From Nonomuraea zeae (GTDB lineage: Bacteria; Actinomycetota; Actinomycetes; Streptosporangiales; Streptosporangiaceae), in contig NZ_VCKX01000018.1 of NCBI RefSeq assembly GCF_005889725.1, positions 16,145 to 80,144 on the forward strand: DNA of 64,000 bases, given 5' to 3'. Below, piece after piece: positions 34,275 through 42,702 of this stretch. The stretch's first letter is position 1, and the number at the start of each line of letters is the position of its first letter. The translations under genes were made by a program, and so were the position numbers. A model generated the notes under the pieces. That model was not told where the DNA came from. It made no database searches and saw only the letters and a list, made by a program, of their open reading frames with translations.

Positions 34275-35015
34275 ATGGTCGAGCAGGCAGCGGAGCGCGT
34301 CGCGATCGTGATCGGCGGCTCGGGCGGGATCGGGAGCGCGGCCGCGCGCAGGCTGGCCGCCGACGGGATGGCGGTCGTCGTCCACTACTCGGGAAGCCGG
34401 GAGCGGGCCGAGGAGGTCGTGGCGTCGATCACCGAGGCCGGCGGCCTGGCCGTCGCCGTGCCCGGCGACGTCGCCGACGAGACGGAGATGGCCAGGCTGT
34501 TCGACGCCGCCGAAGAGCGGTTCGGCGGGATCGACGTGGTGGTCAACACGGCGGGGATCATGCTCCTGGCGCCCCTGGCGGACATGGCCCTGGGCGCGTT
34601 CGACCGGATGCAGCGGGTCAACGTGCGGGGCACCTTCGTCGTCTCCCAGCTCGCCGCCCGCAGGCTGCGGCCGGGCGGCGCGCTCGTCAACTTCTCCACG
34701 TCCGTGACGCGGCTGCAGCAGCCGTCGTACGGCGCCTACGCGGCGACCAAGGGCGCGGTCGAGGCCATGACGCTGATCCTCGCCCGCGAGCTGCGCGGCC
34801 GGGACATCACGGTGAACGCGGTGGCGCCGGGACCGACGGCCACGCCGCTGTTCCTCGACGGCAAGAGCGAGCAGCTGATCGAGCAGATCGCCGCCGCGGC
34901 CCCGCTCCAGCGGCTCGGCACCCCCGACGACATCGCCGAGGCCGTCGCGTTCCTGGCCGGGCCCGGCCGCTGGATCAACGGCCAGGTCCTGTTCGCCAAC
35001 GGAGGCATCGCCTGA
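34275..35015 (+). CDS. Short-chain dehydrogenase/reductase
   Basis: 246-residue classical SDR. The nucleotide-binding loop is G-G-S-G-G-I-G near the N-terminus, N-T-A-G follows, and the catalytic set includes Ser in N-F-S-T-S and Y-A-A-T-K (Y-x3-K). The C-terminal segment L-G-T-P-D-D-I-A-E-A-V-A-F-L ends I-N-G-Q-V-L-F-A-N-G-G. The Gly-rich motif suggests NADP(H) use, but this is uncertain. It is probably controlled by the divergent TetR protein and ends 10 bp from the convergent MarR gene. Confidence 0.92.
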   Translation: MVEQAAERVAIVIGGSGGIGSAAARRLAADGMAVVVHYSGSRERAEEVVASITEAGGLAVAVPGDVADETEMARLFDAAEERFGGIDVVVNTAGIMLLAPLADMALGAFDRMQRVNVRGTFVVSQLAARRLRPGGALVNFSTSVTRLQQPSYGAYAATKGAVEAMTLILARELRGRDITVNAVAPGPTATPLFLDGKSEQLIEQIAAAAPLQRLGTPDDIAEAVAFLAGPGRWINGQVLFANGGIA

Positions 35016-35024
35016 CGTGCGGGC

Positions 35025-35453
35025 TCACGGACGGGTGATGGCCTTTTCCAGCAGGTCCTGGAGGCTGCGCTGCTGCTGGGGATCGAGGCCGGCCAGAGGG
35101 GAGTCCTGAGCGAGGAGATCGAGGAGCCGCTCGCGGAGAGCCTCGCCCTCCGCGGTGAGCACGAGCTGCTTGGCGCGCCGGTCGGTGGGGTGGGGATGGC
35201 GCTCGATCAGAGCCTGCTTCTCCAGCTTGTCGACGACGAAGGTGGCGTTGGAAGGCTCGCAGCTCATGCGCTCCGCGAGGTCCCGCATGGTCATCGGCCC
35301 GGACAGCTCCCGCAGGGCGGTCGCCTGCGCCGCGGTGAGGCCCAAGGTCGTGGCGCGCTCGCGTACGTGCTCGGCGATCTGCTGGGCCAGCCCGTTCACC
35401 AGACCGCACAGCTGTCTCTCGGCGATGACCTGCGGTTCTGGGTTTGTCCTCAT
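35025..35453 (-). CDS. MarR-family transcriptional regulator
   Basis: 142-residue winged-helix repressor: helix L-T-A-A-Q-A-T-A-L-R-E-L, recognition helix region S-C-E-P-S-N-A-T-F-V-V-D-K-L and wing H-P-H-P-T-D-R-R-A-K are typical. Start is uncertain between 35453 and 35462; neither has a strong ribosome site. A 29-bp inverted repeat just upstream is the likely autoregulatory operator. The neighbouring phosphodiesterase gene, starting 190 bp away in the opposite direction, could share this control. Confidence 0.87.
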   Translation of the reverse strand: MRTNPEPQVIAERQLCGLVNGLAQQIAEHVRERATTLGLTAAQATALRELSGPMTMRDLAERMSCEPSNATFVVDKLEKQALIERHPHPTDRRAKQLVLTAEGEALRERLLDLLAQDSPLAGLDPQQQRSLQDLLEKAITRP

Positions 35454-35473
35454 GCTCGCCATTCTATCAAATC

Positions 35474-35502
35474 CATCAAGCCAAAATATTTCTAGCTTGA
35501 TG
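35474..35502. promoter_or_regulatory. Inverted repeat upstream of the MarR gene
   Basis: CATCAAGC (35474-35481) and GCTTGATG (35495-35502) are perfect 8-bp arms with a 13-bp AT-rich centre, about 20-50 bp before the MarR start. A third partial copy, TATCAAATC, adjoins it. The size and place fit a MarR-family operator. Confidence 0.6.
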
Positions 35503-35649
35503 CTTAAGGGTGGTGGTGCCCGTGCCGCCGGATGCTTGTCGCCGGAAATTCCGCCAATATTGGCCCATTGGGGGATTTCGGTCCGTACCATAATCGCCGC
35601 GGTGATCGCCGGTGAGAGTCTCCGGTGCAGCTGCCGCAGGGAGTTTCAC

Positions 35650-36822
35650 GTGCGAAAGATCGCAGCCGTCACCATGGCCATCGTCACCCCCCTCGCCGGA
35701 GCCGGTGCGGCGCAGGCCGCCGCTCCGTCCGCCGCGGGGGCGGAGTCCGCGCCCGACCGGTCCCAGGTCATCGTCATCGGCCACCGCGGCTCGGCGGGCC
35801 ACCGTCCCGAGCACACGCAGGGCAGCTACGAGCTCGGCGTGGCCCTGGGCGCCGACTGGATCGAGCCGGACCTGGTGCCGACCAAGGACCACGTGCTGGT
35901 CGCCAGGCACGAGAACGAGATCTCCGGCACCACCGACGTGTCGCTGCGCCCGGAGTTCGCCGCGCGCAGGACCACCAAGGTCATCGACGGGCGCAACGTG
36001 ACGGGCTGGTTCACCGAGGACTTCACGCTGGCCGAGCTGAAGACGCTGCGGGCGGTCGAGCGGCTGCCCTCGATCCGGCAGCGCAACACCGTCTACAACG
36101 GCTACTACCAGGTGCTCACCTTCCAGGAGGTGATCGACCTGGCCAAGCGGCTCTCGCGCCAGTACGGCAGGCAGGTCGGCGTCTTCCCCGAGACCAAGCA
36201 CCCGACCTACTTCAGGTCGATCGGGCTGCCGCTGGAGGAGCCCATGATCGAGACCGTGAAGCGCAACGGGCTCGACCGGCAGAAGGGCGCGGTGGTGGTG
36301 CAGTCCTTCGAGCCGTCCAGCCTGAAGCGGGTGGCCAAGGAGCTGCGGGTGCCGCTGTGGCAGGCGCTGGGCACCACCGGCCAGCCGTACGACCTGACAG
36401 CGGCCGGCGACCCGACGACCTACGCGGACATGATGAAGCCCGAGGGGCTGGCGAAGATCGCGGAGTACGCCCAGTGGATCGGCCCCGACAAGTCCTCGGT
36501 GCTCCCGCTCAACGCGGACGGCAGCTGGGGCACCCCGACGACCCTGGTGTCCGACACGCACAAGGCCGGGCTGAAGATCGGCGTGTACACCTTCCGCAGC
36601 GAGAACCAGTACCTGCCGCTGCAACTGCGCCGGGGCCAGGTCCCGACCGACCACGGTGACGCGCTGGCGGAGTACCGCGCGCACCTGGACCAGGGCGTGG
36701 ACGCCTTCGTCACCGACTACCCCGACGCCGCCGTCCTGGCCAGGGCCGAGCGCGGCAAGCCGGGCAAGCACGTCCAGCCGCAGCAGTTCGACAACGGGCT
36801 GCCGGAAGAGGGCCAGGCGTAG
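35650..36822 (+). CDS. Secreted glycerophosphodiester phosphodiesterase
   Basis: 390-residue GlpQ-like enzyme with a Sec signal peptide (residues 1-24, A-G-A-A-Q-A-A-A). It hydrolyses glycerophosphodiesters to glycerol-3-phosphate and an alcohol. Catalytic and metal motifs are G-H-R-G-S-A-G, the E-P-D pair in D-W-I-E-P-D-L-V and the second His in A-R-H-E-N, with F-P-E-T-K-H further on. GTG at 35650 follows AGGGAG by six bases; no nearer ATG fits. A duplicated GC-rich hairpin follows the stop codon. Confidence 0.92.
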   Translation: MRKIAAVTMAIVTPLAGAGAAQAAAPSAAGAESAPDRSQVIVIGHRGSAGHRPEHTQGSYELGVALGADWIEPDLVPTKDHVLVARHENEISGTTDVSLRPEFAARRTTKVIDGRNVTGWFTEDFTLAELKTLRAVERLPSIRQRNTVYNGYYQVLTFQEVIDLAKRLSRQYGRQVGVFPETKHPTYFRSIGLPLEEPMIETVKRNGLDRQKGAVVVQSFEPSSLKRVAKELRVPLWQALGTTGQPYDLTAAGDPTTYADMMKPEGLAKIAEYAQWIGPDKSSVLPLNADGSWGTPTTLVSDTHKAGLKIGVYTFRSENQYLPLQLRRGQVPTDHGDALAEYRAHLDQGVDAFVTDYPDAAVLARAERGKPGKHVQPQQFDNGLPEEGQA

Positions 36823-36830
36823 GCGAGCAG

Positions 36831-36918
36831 GCCGCCTCCGACCGGAGGCGGCCACTTCCCAGGGCGCCGCCTCCGACCTGAGGCCGCCGCCCGGAGGCGG
36901 CCACTTCCCGAGGCGGAA
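36831..36918. terminator. Duplicated GC-rich hairpin after the phosphodiesterase gene
   Basis: GCCGCCTCC (36831-36839) and GGAGGCGGC (36844-36852) form a perfect 9-bp stem. The block GCCGCCTCCGACC then recurs from 36867, and GGAGGCGGCCACTTCCC recurs from 36893, so the whole hairpin has been roughly duplicated. No T-run follows; in high-GC actinomycetes such stems can still terminate or protect the 3' end. Confidence 0.6.
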
Positions 36919-36961
36919 AACCGGTTGGACTCCGGGCACGCCCACGACCATTGTTGGCGGC

Positions 36962-37708
36962 ATGCGACAGGATGATCTCTGGGGCGCCGCCACCGCCCAG
37001 CGCTACGACACCCCCGGCACCGGCATGTTCGCACCCGAGGTGCTGGAGCCGGCGGTCGACCGCCTCGCCGGGCTCGCGGAGGGCGGACGAGTGCTCGAGT
37101 TCGCCATCGGAACGGGCCGGGTGGCCGTCCCGCTCGCGGAACGCGGGGTGCCCGTCACCGGCATCGAGCTGTCGGAGCCGATGATCGGCCGGCTGCGGAC
37201 GAAGGCGGACGAGGAGACGATCCCGGTGATCGTCGGTGACATGGCGACCGCCACCGCGCCGGGAAAGTACGCGCTCGTCTATCTCGTCTACAACACGATC
37301 TCGAACCTGCTCACCCAGGCCGAGCAGGTCGCCTGCTTCCGCAACGCCGCCCGGCACCTCACGCCCGGCGGCCGGTTCGTGATCGAGCTCTGGGTGCCCG
37401 AGCTGCGCGCGCTGCCGCCGGGCCGGCAGGCCACGGTCTGGCAGTACGAGCCGGGCTACGTCGGCCTGGACACCTACGACGTTCTGCACCAGCGCGTCGT
37501 GTCACACCATTTCAGGTTCGACGAGAGCGGGCAGGCCGAGCTGGCCCGCAGCCCGCACCGCTACATCTGGCCGGCCGAGCTCGACCTGATGGCGCAGCTG
37601 GGCGGGTTCGAGCTGGAGAGCCGGCACGCGGACTGGTCGGGGGCCGAGTTCACCGCCGAGTCGGGCTCGCACGTGTCCGTCTATCGCCTCGCGCCGGAAG
37701 CGGCATAG
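36962..37708 (+). CDS. Class I SAM-dependent methyltransferase
   Basis: 248-residue Rossmann-type methyltransferase. SAM-binding motif I is V-L-E-F-A-I-G-T-G-R-V-A, then G-I-E-L-S-E-P-M, V-G-D-M-A and the post-motif Y-N-T-I-S-N-L. The closest general class is small-molecule methyltransferases with a Y-D-T-P N-terminus; the acceptor is unknown. The ribosome site is weak. The 3' end overlaps the convergent acyltransferase by 28 bp. Confidence 0.88.
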   Translation: MRQDDLWGAATAQRYDTPGTGMFAPEVLEPAVDRLAGLAEGGRVLEFAIGTGRVAVPLAERGVPVTGIELSEPMIGRLRTKADEETIPVIVGDMATATAPGKYALVYLVYNTISNLLTQAEQVACFRNAARHLTPGGRFVIELWVPELRALPPGRQATVWQYEPGYVGLDTYDVLHQRVVSHHFRFDESGQAELARSPHRYIWPAELDLMAQLGGFELESRHADWSGAEFTAESGSHVSVYRLAPEAA

Positions 37709-38997
37709 GGGCGGCGCGTCTCCCGGGCGGAGCGGGCCAGGCGGCGGCCGAGGTCCTGGGCCGGCCGCTCGACGTACCGGTACGTCAGGGCGGCGCAGGC
37801 GACCACCACGGCCAGCAGCGCCAGGGTCCAGGCGATCCGTTCGTCGAGCGGGACGTGGGTGGCGTCCGGGATCAGCCGGCGCAGGGCCTGCACCGCGAGG
37901 GGGTGCAGCAGGTAGACGGAGTAGCTGATCAGCCCGAGGCGTACGAGGAGGCGGGGCAGGGCGGCCGAGCGCAGCAGCCGGCCGGCCAGGAAAGTCAGCC
38001 AGGCCGCCGCGACGGCCGCCGACCAGCTCCACCTGAACGCCAGCGCCTGCTCGTCGGACATGCCCCAGCCGGGGCCGAACCAGACCGCGGCGGCGATGGA
38101 CACGACGGGCACCAGCCCGATCGCCCACCGCGCCGGCCTGCCTCGGAGCTGTCCCTGGTCCAGCCGGTAGAGCGCCGTCCCGGCGAACATGGTGGCCACG
38201 ATGGCCAGGCTCTGCCACGCGCCGATCCGGCTGTTGACCCCGAGCAGCACGACGGACAGGACGGCCAGGGCGCCCGCGCCGCACAGCCGGACGCGACGAC
38301 CGCCGACGATGATCATGGCGAGTCCCGCCACCAGGACGCCCGCCACGAGCGGCACGACGGCTTCGCCGCCGAGACCGCGTGACAGGGCGCCGGCCGGAAG
38401 CACACCGCCCACGAGCACCCCTGCCATCGCGAACGCGAGCGTGCCGGTGGTGCTCGCGCGGCGCGGCCCGAAGACGAAGATCGCGGTCACCAGCAGGTAG
38501 AACACCATCTCGTAGGACAGCGTCCAGAAGACGTTGACGACGCTGACCACCTGAAGGAAATCCTGGAGCATCGTCAGGTGGGCCAGGCCGGACGCGACCG
38601 GGTGGTCGCTCAGCTGGCCGGGCAGGGCCGAGTACACCCGCACGAGGCCGAACAGGGTGCCGACGGCCGCCGCGAGGATCCACAGGGGGTAGAGGCGGAA
38701 CAACCGGTTGATCCAGAAACCGGGGACATCGCCGCGCCGTTCGAGCGAGGCCGGCACCACGTAGCCGCTGACGAGGAAGAACACCATGACGCCGAACTGG
38801 CCGAAGTCGAACCACGGGCTGACGGCCGCGCGGACGTCCGGGAAAAGGGGATCCAGCAGGTGCTCGAAGAGCACGGCGAGCACGGCCACGCCGCGCAGGG
38901 CGTCCAGCCAGGCCTGCCGGCGGGCCTGCGGGGGCGCCTGCGTACGGACTTCCAGCTGCGGCCCACCGCCTTCACGGGCGGCCAGGTTGATGGACAT
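37681..38997 (-). CDS. Acyltransferase 3 family membrane protein (OafA-like)
   Basis: 438-residue polytopic membrane enzyme with about ten helices, which transfers acyl (often acetyl) groups to extracellular sugars or lipids. Family motifs are L-D-A-L-R-G-V-A-V-L near residue 31, the conserved H in F-E-H-L-L, F-F-L-V-S-G-Y-V and R-L-F-R-L-Y-P. The C-terminus ends in Y-R-Y-V-E-R-P-A, as usual. Substrate unknown. It is a single-gene unit. Confidence 0.92.
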   Translation of the reverse strand: MSINLAAREGGGPQLEVRTQAPPQARRQAWLDALRGVAVLAVLFEHLLDPLFPDVRAAVSPWFDFGQFGVMVFFLVSGYVVPASLERRGDVPGFWINRLFRLYPLWILAAAVGTLFGLVRVYSALPGQLSDHPVASGLAHLTMLQDFLQVVSVVNVFWTLSYEMVFYLLVTAIFVFGPRRASTTGTLAFAMAGVLVGGVLPAGALSRGLGGEAVVPLVAGVLVAGLAMIIVGGRRVRLCGAGALAVLSVVLLGVNSRIGAWQSLAIVATMFAGTALYRLDQGQLRGRPARWAIGLVPVVSIAAAVWFGPGWGMSDEQALAFRWSWSAAVAAAWLTFLAGRLLRSAALPRLLVRLGLISYSVYLLHPLAVQALRRLIPDATHVPLDERIAWTLALLAVVVACAALTYRYVERPAQDLGRRLARSARETRRPYAASGARR

Positions 38998-39123
38998 CCG
39001 GTCAAGCTATGCGGTCAACCTGAGTGAATCCTTGGAGTCAACCGAGCCAAGGAGGCGGGCCTCGCCGGCCCGGTGGCGCCGGGCCGGGCGAGGCTCGCCG
39101 ATCGGTTTCGGCGCAGGTCGAAA

Positions 39124-41100
39124 CTAGCTCTGCGGCTCCGGGATCGTGACGGGCGGGCAGCCCGGGTCGAGCCGCACCTTGGCCAGATCTCGTCCCACGA
39201 TCGTCCAGGCGTCGAACGAGCCGGGCTCGAACTGCAGCTGCGGATTGGTGTGCCACTCGTCGCCCAGCCCGGTCGCGAGCAGCTTGGCCTCCGATCCGAG
39301 CTCGTAGGCGTTGCCGCCGCCGAAGTAGGTGGAGGTGAACACCCGGCCCCTGTGGATCTGCAGCTCGCCGTGGCCCGACAGCAGGCCCTGGTGCTTGATG
39401 GTTCCGGTGGCGAGGTCCAGGGCGATCCAGGCGCCCAGCACGCGCTTGTAGACCGCGTACAGCAGCCCTCCGTGCATCTTGATGTCCTGGAAGGTGCGGT
39501 GGCCGGGAAGCGGATCGAGCTGCCACACCACCTTGCGCTGCTTCAGGTCGAAGGCGGCGATCGAGGCCGTCGTCCTGGTGGGCGGCGTGCCGCCGCCGCC
39601 GAGCACGTCGCCGCCGAGGTAGACGAGGCCGCGCCCGGCGTCGACGCTCAGGCTCATCAGGCTCTGGTCGGGGATGACGCCCGGGTAGACGTCCATCTTC
39701 CCCGTGTCGGGGTCGAGCACCGTCAGGGCGCCCTGCAGCTTCGCGCCGGTCGGCGCGGAGGCCACCAGGATGGTGTCGGTGACGGGGTCGTGCTCGATGT
39801 CCCACGGCCGCGACTGGTCGTGCCCGATGTAGCCGAGGCCGCGCACCTCGTCGGTGCGGATGTCGATGGAGATGATCTGGCCGCTCGGGTACAGCGCGGC
39901 GTAGATCTTGCCGCCGCGCCGCACCATTGCCTTGGGCTCGCCCACCACGCGGATCCTGCGTTCCTTGCCGGTCCGCAGGTCACGCACCTCCACGGCGAAG
40001 TGGCCGCCGATGTACAGGGCCCGGTGCGGCACCAGCAGCATGCTCTGGGTCCGCTCGGCGCCGGCCGGGAAGCCCGCGTCGATGAGGTCGACGAACTCGG
40101 AGGTCCCGCTCGGCAGGTCCAGCCACCACATGCCGCCGCTGCCGGCGAAGCCGATGAGCCGCTGCCCGTCCAGCTTCAGCGCGCGGGTCTCCTCGCCCGG
40201 CGAGGGCGGGTCGGCGACCTTGGTCACCGCGTCCTGCCCGGTGCGGTAGCTGTAGACGGCGCCGTCGGGGCGCGAGGTGAGGTAGACCGTGCCGTCGGGG
40301 GCCACCTCGAACGCGTCGATGATGCCCACCCCGGCCTCGAACTGCCGCCGGTCCGTGCCGTCCTTGCGCACGTCGATCAGGGTGCTCCCGCTGGCCGCCA
40401 GCACCCGGTCGCCGTGGAGCGTGACCGTGCCGACGGCCGCGGGCCCCTGGGCCAGCTCCCTGACCGCGCCGCTGACCCGGTCCACGGCCATCAGCTTGGC
40501 CTTCTCCAGCAGGCCGGCGTAGGCGGTGGTCTCGTCGACGGCGACCGCCCGGACGTAGTGCTCGCCCTGGACCAGCACGCCGTACCTGCGGATCGCGCCG
40601 GTCGATGGGACGTACTCCCAGAGCCTGCCGTCGGAGGAGGTGCCGAGGTAGAGGGTCCCGTCGGGCGCGGCGGCCATGCTCCAGACGAAGCCGCCGTTCG
40701 CGCCGAAGGAGTGCAGGTGCGCCACCTGGCCCGTGGCCAGGTCGTAGCTGTACAGGTCGGGTACGGGGTAGGTGCCGATGTAGAGCTTGCCGCCGGCGAC
40801 GGCGGTGGCCCAGCCGCCTTCCGGCTCGCCCGCCGCGGGGCCGTCCGGCAGTGTCGCGGTGCGCGTCACCTTGCGGGTGGCCAGGTCGATCTCGGCCACG
40901 ACCGGGGGCTTGGGCCCGCGGGAGACCACGTAGGCGTGGCCCTCGTGGACGGTGGCGCCGACGATCGCGCCGGTGACGGAGGCCGGGCCGTACGTGGTGA
41001 CGGCGGGGGTCCCGCACTTCGGGGCGGCCGTTGCCTGCGCGGCGGCCGGTATCGACAAGGCGGCCAGGACCATGAGCAGCGCGAGACAGGTTCGCGGCAC
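39124..41100 (-). CDS. Secreted beta-propeller (PQQ/NHL-like) protein
   Basis: 658-residue secreted protein: signal peptide (residues 1-25, A-A-A-Q-A-T-A-A) followed by many repeats in which a strand pair ends in phrases such as L-Y-I-G-T, L-Y-L-G-T, V-Y-L-T-S, L-Y-I-G-G and V-Y-L-G-G. These mark propeller blades, probably two propellers given the length. No enzyme motif was seen; such proteins bind sugars or act as lyase-like scaffolds. GTG at 41100 follows GGAGG by seven bases. A GntR/DasR-type operator-like sequence lies upstream, hinting at amino-sugar control. Confidence 0.8.
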   Translation of the reverse strand: MPRTCLALLMVLAALSIPAAAQATAAPKCGTPAVTTYGPASVTGAIVGATVHEGHAYVVSRGPKPPVVAEIDLATRKVTRTATLPDGPAAGEPEGGWATAVAGGKLYIGTYPVPDLYSYDLATGQVAHLHSFGANGGFVWSMAAAPDGTLYLGTSSDGRLWEYVPSTGAIRRYGVLVQGEHYVRAVAVDETTAYAGLLEKAKLMAVDRVSGAVRELAQGPAAVGTVTLHGDRVLAASGSTLIDVRKDGTDRRQFEAGVGIIDAFEVAPDGTVYLTSRPDGAVYSYRTGQDAVTKVADPPSPGEETRALKLDGQRLIGFAGSGGMWWLDLPSGTSEFVDLIDAGFPAGAERTQSMLLVPHRALYIGGHFAVEVRDLRTGKERRIRVVGEPKAMVRRGGKIYAALYPSGQIISIDIRTDEVRGLGYIGHDQSRPWDIEHDPVTDTILVASAPTGAKLQGALTVLDPDTGKMDVYPGVIPDQSLMSLSVDAGRGLVYLGGDVLGGGGTPPTRTTASIAAFDLKQRKVVWQLDPLPGHRTFQDIKMHGGLLYAVYKRVLGAWIALDLATGTIKHQGLLSGHGELQIHRGRVFTSTYFGGGNAYELGSEAKLLATGLGDEWHTNPQLQFEPGSFDAWTIVGRDLAKVRLDPGCPPVTIPEPQS

Positions 41101-41136
41101 GGCCGCACCTCCATGATGTTCATTGCTGCTTGATTT

Positions 41137-41147
41137 TGGTCCAGACC
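41137..41147. promoter_or_regulatory. DasR/GntR-type operator-like site
   Basis: TGGTCCAGACC lies about 37 bp before the beta-propeller gene. The DasR-responsive element of actinomycetes has the core TGGTCTAGACCA, so this site differs at one central base and lacks the last A. It also sits in front of the rightward DoxX-like gene, 125 bp away. Confidence 0.45.
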
Positions 41148-41270
41148 GTAATCATTCGCGCGGGACACGTCAACAGCGGACGCCATCACCCGATGTCACA
41201 TTTCCGGGTCGCCGATCCGTCCGTGCGGTGGACGACCGGTCCGCCGCTCCCGCAGACGAAGGAGTCTCCC

Positions 41271-41618
41271 GTGTTCGCCGCCTACCTCGTGGTCACCCTG
41301 CTCGCCGCGGCCGTCGTCGGGCTGGCCGCCGTCGCCAACCTCATCGGGCACGAGTACCCGAAGAAGCAGGCGGACAGGATGCGCCTGCCCCGGTGGTGGA
41401 CGCTCCCGCTGGGCACGCTGCTCGCGGCCGGTGCGCTGGGCCTGCTGGCCGGGCTCGCCGTGCCGGTGCTGGGCAGGCTCGCCGCGGCCGGTCTCGTGCT
41501 CTACTTCCTCGTCGCGTTCGGCGTCCACCTGCGGGTTCGTGACCGCCACCTCGGCGTCGTGTCCGCGTTCTTCTGCCTGGCGGCGGCGGCCCTGGTCGTG
41601 AACCTGGCCTACCACTGA
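41271..41618 (+). CDS. DoxX-like small membrane protein
   Basis: 115-residue membrane protein with four helices, resembling small DoxX-like proteins of unknown function (V-G-L-A-A-V-A-N-L-I-G, then R-L-P-R-W-W-T-L-P-L-G-T-L-L-A-A-G-A-L-G-L, and a final short helix). GTG at 41271 was chosen because AAGGAG lies seven bases upstream; a longer frame adds 47 residues without membrane character. Confidence 0.78.
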   Translation: MFAAYLVVTLLAAAVVGLAAVANLIGHEYPKKQADRMRLPRWWTLPLGTLLAAGALGLLAGLAVPVLGRLAAAGLVLYFLVAFGVHLRVRDRHLGVVSAFFCLAAAALVVNLAYH

Positions 41619-41661
41619 CGAGCTCAGGCGACCACGAGCAGGTGCGCGTGCTCCGGCCGGC

Positions 41662-42702
41662 TCACCTGGAGAGGTCCGAGCCGAGCAGCCGGTGGATCGG
41701 CAGCACCTCTCCTGCCGCCGTCCTGACCGCGCCCGGGTCGCCGGACGGGCCGGCGCCGTAGACGGCCTCGCCGTGGCGGGCCAGCCAGCGGCCCATGGCG
41801 GCCAGCCGGTCGATCGCCGGTTGCGGGATGGTGCCGGACTGGGTGGGGCTGACGTTCAGCAGCAGGTTGGAGTTCGCCGCGACGCAGCGCAGCAGGGCGG
41901 CGAGCAGTTCGTCCACGCCGCGCCAGGCGTTGTCGTGCGGCATGTATCCCCACGACCGGTTCATGGTCAGGCAGGTCTCCAGCGGGACGCCGGGCACGAC
42001 CGCGGTGGGGTTGAGGCCGGTGGAGTTCTCGCCGGGCAGGTCGTTCTCGAACCCGTGGACGTCCTCGCCGGGCTGGAGGCCGGACTTGCGGTTGTTGAGC
42101 ACGACGGCGTCCGGCTGCAGGTCGTGGATCATGGCGTAGAGGCGGTCGTAGTCCCACGGCCGGTCCATGGTGAACCAGCCGGGGTGCCGCTCGGGGGCGT
42201 CGGAGTGCGGCCAGTCGCCGTCGAACCAGACCTGGCCGATCTCGCCGTACTGCGTGCACAGCTCCTCGACCTGGCCGTGCAGGAAGCCCAGGTAGTCCTG
42301 CCAGCCGGCGGGATCGAGGTAGCCGGGGTGGTTCCAGTCGACGAGCGAGACGTAGAAGCCCAGCTTGATCCCGTGCTCGCGGCACGCCTCCGCCAGCTCG
42401 GCGATCGGGTCGCGCCCGAACGGCGAATTGGTGATCTTGAAGTCGGACAGGCCGGTGTCGTACATGGAGAAGCCGTCGTGGTGCCTGCTGGTGATGGTGA
42501 TCCACTTCTGGCCCGCGTCGGCGGCCACCTTGACGAACGCGCGGGCGTCGAAGGCGGCGGGGTTGAACACCTTCATCAGCCCCGCGTAGTCCGCGCGCGG
42601 CACCTCCGACATGGCCCGGTCCCACTCGCCCCGGCCGACCATGGAGTAGAGGCCCCAGTGGACGAACATGCCGAATCGGGCTTCGGTGTACCAGTTCCTC
42701 AT
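41662..42702 (-). CDS. GH29 alpha-L-fucosidase
   Basis: 346-residue glycoside hydrolase that removes alpha-linked L-fucose. GH29 landmarks are R-F-G-M-F-V-H-W-G-L-Y-S at the start, T-S-R-H-H-D-G-F (residues 71-78) and the nucleophile D161 in V-W-F-D-G-D. It lacks a signal peptide, so it should act in the cytoplasm on imported oligosaccharides. It is shorter than most family members, which carry a C-terminal beta-sandwich of about 100 residues. It starts inside the sulfatase stop codon (ATGA) and is the last gene of the leftward glycan operon. Confidence 0.92.
   Translation of the reverse strand: MRNWYTEARFGMFVHWGLYSMVGRGEWDRAMSEVPRADYAGLMKVFNPAAFDARAFVKVAADAGQKWITITSRHHDGFSMYDTGLSDFKITNSPFGRDPIAELAEACREHGIKLGFYVSLVDWNHPGYLDPAGWQDYLGFLHGQVEELCTQYGEIGQVWFDGDWPHSDAPERHPGWFTMDRPWDYDRLYAMIHDLQPDAVVLNNRKSGLQPGEDVHGFENDLPGENSTGLNPTAVVPGVPLETCLTMNRSWGYMPHDNAWRGVDELLAALLRCVAANSNLLLNVSPTQSGTIPQPAIDRLAAMGRWLARHGEAVYGAGPSGDPGAVRTAAGEVLPIHRLLGSDLSR

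Noticed and set aside
36823..36961. Attachment site or mobile-element scar from the duplicated sequence
   Set aside because: The repeats are adjacent hairpins with no integrase, tRNA or gene content between them.
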